A stretch of 7,568 nt of DNA, taken from assembly GCA_937899305.1 (NCBI GenBank), contig CALDJV010000377.1, forward strand, positions 1 to 7,568. The letters run 5' to 3'. Made by a program: the position numbers and the translations under genes. A model generated the notes under the pieces. That model searched no databases, was not told where the DNA came from, and saw only the letters and a list, made by a program, of their open reading frames with translations. The DNA comes from an uncultured Cytophagaceae bacterium (GTDB taxonomy: Bacteria; Bacteroidota; Bacteroidia; Cytophagales; Microscillaceae). This document shows, in pieces, positions 6,367 to 7,568 of the stretch (position 1 is its first letter; each line of letters starts with the position of its first letter).

Positions 6367-6490
6367 CAATGCTGTTTCCTTAACACTACTCGAGTCCATA
6401 TGGCGAGTAACGTTTCCCCCTTGTGGGGGAATTAAAGGGGGCTTTCGTGGATTACCACCACATGCCTAAATCCTTAAGGAAACAGCATTG
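6367..6490. mobile_element. MITE-like non-coding insertion, 124 bp with 17-bp terminal inverted repeats
   Basis: The ends are CAATGCTGTTTCCTTAA (6367-6383) and its perfect reverse complement TTAAGGAAACAGCATTG (6474-6490). A 10-bp direct repeat flanks them (6357-6366 and 6491-6500). The interior has no ORF but is highly structured: TACTCG/CGAGTA (6387-6392, 6404-6409) around a CCATATGG palindrome, TTCCCCC/GGGGGAA (6414-6420, 6425-6431) with a TTGT loop, and GTGG/CCAC (6447-6450, 6455-6458). Deleting the element plus one direct repeat (134 bp) rejoins the surrounding heptamers in register, which strongly suggests insertion into an existing array. No transposase is nearby, so it would need one in trans. 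The family is unknown to me. A structured RNA encoded between inverted repeats is an alternative. Confidence 0.7.
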
Positions 6491-6500
6491 GTCGATGGTC
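6491..6500 (+). repeat. Right direct repeat (putative target-site duplication)
   Basis: GTCGATGGTC, identical to 6357-6366, abuts the right inverted repeat and runs on into TATAGTCTAC of the resumed heptamer array. With the left copy it brackets the 124-bp element. Confidence 0.65.
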
Positions 6501-6689
6501 TATAGTCTACAGTAGCGCAAAGCGAAACCTTTGGTCCTGAGCGAAGCCGAAGGAGCTAGCCATAAAACAATGAGCCGAAGGCGGAACAATATAACAATAG
6601 AATAATCATCGCTTCGCGCAACCATTTAGCAATGCAACAATAAGCCGAAGGCGGAACAATAGAACAATATGCTACCTCCCTGTTCCCAA

Positions 6690-7391
6690 CTAATTTACAC
6701 TGCGAACACTACCCGAACCACTACTTTTGCTGATAATACGAGGTGGGTTCCCTTTGTAACGTACACTGCCTGAACCACTGATTTTGGCAGTAAGGGCATT
6801 TCTTACGGATAAACGAGCACTACCCGAGCCACTGATGCGTACTTCGGCTGAATCGGAATTGAGATCAAAAGCCCGCACACTGCCCGACCCACTGATACCA
6901 ATCATTTGAGAGTTGGTGGTACCCGAAATATTCAATCTTCCTGAACCAGAAATCCTGGTTTCTAGGTTTTTTACAGCTATTTGGCCTTCAAAATTTCCTG
7001 AACCACTGATGCGGAGGTACAAGTCTCTCCCTTTGATCACTGATTTGGCAAGTACATCGGCCGAACCTGATACTCCTACTTCGCTCAACGAAGTGTAAGT
7101 CAACCAAATTTTTACATTTGCTCTGCGTCGCCAGTTGCGGTACCCTCTTCGCCAGCGAATTCTCAATTTATTACCTAGTACTTCGGTCTCTATGTCGCTT
7201 AAGTCTACTCCGTTTGCCCGGATCTTGATGGAGGGGCGACTACCCTCTATGAGTTCTACATCGCCACTGATGCCAATGTTTACCCGGCTAAAAGAGGATA
7301 AATTTCTTGTTTCGGTATTTTGAGCGTAAGTAGTACTACCCCAAATGGCGAATAATAGCGTAATTCCTAAAATCTTTAAATGTGTTTTCAT
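6690..7391 (-). CDS. Secreted head-GIN domain (DUF2807) protein
   Basis: A 233-residue exported protein. The signal peptide covers 1-23 (MKTHLKIL, hydrophobic core, TYA before QNTETRN). The mature part is one head-GIN domain: RNLSSFSRVNIGISGDVELIEG (29-50), the strand pattern KIRANGVDLSDIETEVLGNKLRIRW (56-80), then a solenoid in which SGSG or a variant recurs at 108, 129, 148, 167, 187, 205 and 224, about every 19 residues, as expected for beta-helix turns. The family is annotated as a putative autotransporter adhesin head, but a proven function is lacking. Length is typical. I chose ATG 7389-7391 because the longer frame up to 7499 adds 36 residues that hide the signal peptide. An unusual Arg/Trp-rich stretch, RIRWRRGYRNWRRR (77-90), may bind an acidic surface. 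It lies upstream of the SDY-repeat gene on the same strand but 408 bp away, so one operon is unlikely. Confidence 0.88.
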   Translation of the reverse strand: MKTHLKILGITLLFAIWGSTTYAQNTETRNLSSFSRVNIGISGDVELIEGSRPSIKIRANGVDLSDIETEVLGNKLRIRWRRGYRNWRRRANVKIWLTYTSLSEVGVSGSADVLAKSVIKGRDLYLRISGSGNFEGQIAVKNLETRISGSGRLNISGTTNSQMIGISGSGSVRAFDLNSDSAEVRISGSGSARLSVRNALTAKISGSGSVRYKGNPPRIISKSSGSGSVRSVN

Positions 7392-7467
7392 GAGTAATAT
7401 GGATTTAAGTAAAACGGAAAAATAAATTAATCTAAATTTGGTGCAATGGCTTGTTGTCAGGCGATCT

Positions 7468-7487
7468 AAAAAATTGGCTAATAGCCA
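7468..7487 (-). terminator. Weak terminator-like hairpin at the right edge
   Basis: TGGCT (7475-7479) and AGCCA (7483-7487) form a short 5-bp stem with a 3-nt loop. On the minus strand it is followed, one base later, by six T (7468-7473). It could end a minus-strand gene located right of the window, ahead of the GIN gene. The stem is short and no reading frame enters from the right edge for more than a few codons, so this stays tentative. I see no gene in 7392-7568. Confidence 0.3.
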
Positions 7488-7568
7488 TGTTATTCGCACT
7501 ATTTTTTAGAGAAGCATGACGGTAAGAGATTAGTCAAATGGATTAAGTTATTTATGTAGTTTTACTAA

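Larger units (their letters stand above)
6310..6681 (+). repeat. Composite heptamer repeat, copy C (interrupted)
   Basis: This occupies most of the 408-bp gap 6282-6689. TAGTTGG-type units lie at 6310-6344, a 4-nt T spacer follows, and AGTCCAT-type units start at 6349 and 6356. The third unit is broken at 6366/6367 by the MITE-like element. The array resumes at 6491 and runs AGTCTAC, AGTAGCG, CAAAGCG to 6524. The GC-richer module follows: TCCTGAGCGAAGCCGAAGGA (6535-6554, shared with copy A), two 25-nt copies (6566-6590 and 6636-6660, one difference) and 6603-6660, shared with copy B. It ends in CTACCTCCCT (6672-6681), nine bases short of the GIN-gene stop. Bases 6282-6309 are plain AT-rich leader of the SDY-repeat gene. 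Confidence 0.85.

Noticed and set aside
7433..7440. TAAATTTG, a perfect match to the Bacteroidota -7 consensus on the plus strand
   Set aside because: There is no -33 element at the right distance and no plus-strand gene downstream before the window ends.
7392..7499. N-terminal extension of the GIN protein
   Set aside because: It would bury a clear signal peptide that starts at the ATG ending at 7391.
7392..7568. Partial gene entering from the right edge
   Set aside because: All three minus-strand frames reach a stop within a few codons of the edge, and plus-strand ATGs there open only frames of a few codons.

Overview
The window looks like a chromosomal segment of a marine-type Bacteroidota (Cytophagales/Microscilla-like) bacterium. 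This is inferred from protein families, not from a marker gene. The families include a head-GIN (DUF2807) secreted protein, an SDY-repeat secreted protein, and a small 'MC…CTC' conserved hypothetical protein. None of the seven chosen starts has a convincing Shine-Dalgarno sequence, which is common in this phylum. Base composition is moderately AT-rich. No rRNA, tRNA or CRISPR array is visible.

Layout, left to right: a repeat-filled left edge (1-155); a PaiA-like GNAT acetyltransferase (minus); a small Cys-rich hypothetical protein (minus); a terminator hairpin; a carotenoid-cleavage-oxygenase family enzyme (minus); a repeat island (2790-2995); an SCP2-type thiolase (minus); a divergent control region with a perfect 19-bp palindrome; a TetR regulator (plus); a convergent hairpin; a secreted SDY-repeat protein (minus); a large repeat island with an inserted MITE-like element (6282-6689); a secreted GIN-domain protein (minus); and a right edge with no recognisable gene.

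Working links: the TetR regulator and the thiolase are divergent around the palindrome, so the simplest model is that TetR represses the thiolase and itself in response to an acyl-CoA-like ligand. The oxygenase downstream of the thiolase could supply substrates for the same catabolic route, but a 230-bp repeat island separates them and one operon is not assured. The two secreted solenoid-like proteins at the right are on the same strand and may act at the cell surface or in the periplasm. Their functions are unknown.

The most unusual feature is non-coding. Three composite intergenic repeats (A 1-155, B 2790-2995, C 6310-6681) are built from degenerate heptanucleotides in strict 7-nt register (TAGTTGG-type, AGTCCAT-type and AAAATGA-type), joined to a conserved module rich in GCGAAG/CGCAAC motifs. 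The units carry TAG, and 7 is not a multiple of 3, so the arrays place stops in all three frames. Two genes take their stop codon from the repeat. Copy C is split by a 124-bp element with perfect 17-bp terminal inverted repeats and a 10-bp direct repeat. Removing the element and one direct-repeat copy restores the heptamer register and makes the site resemble copy B.
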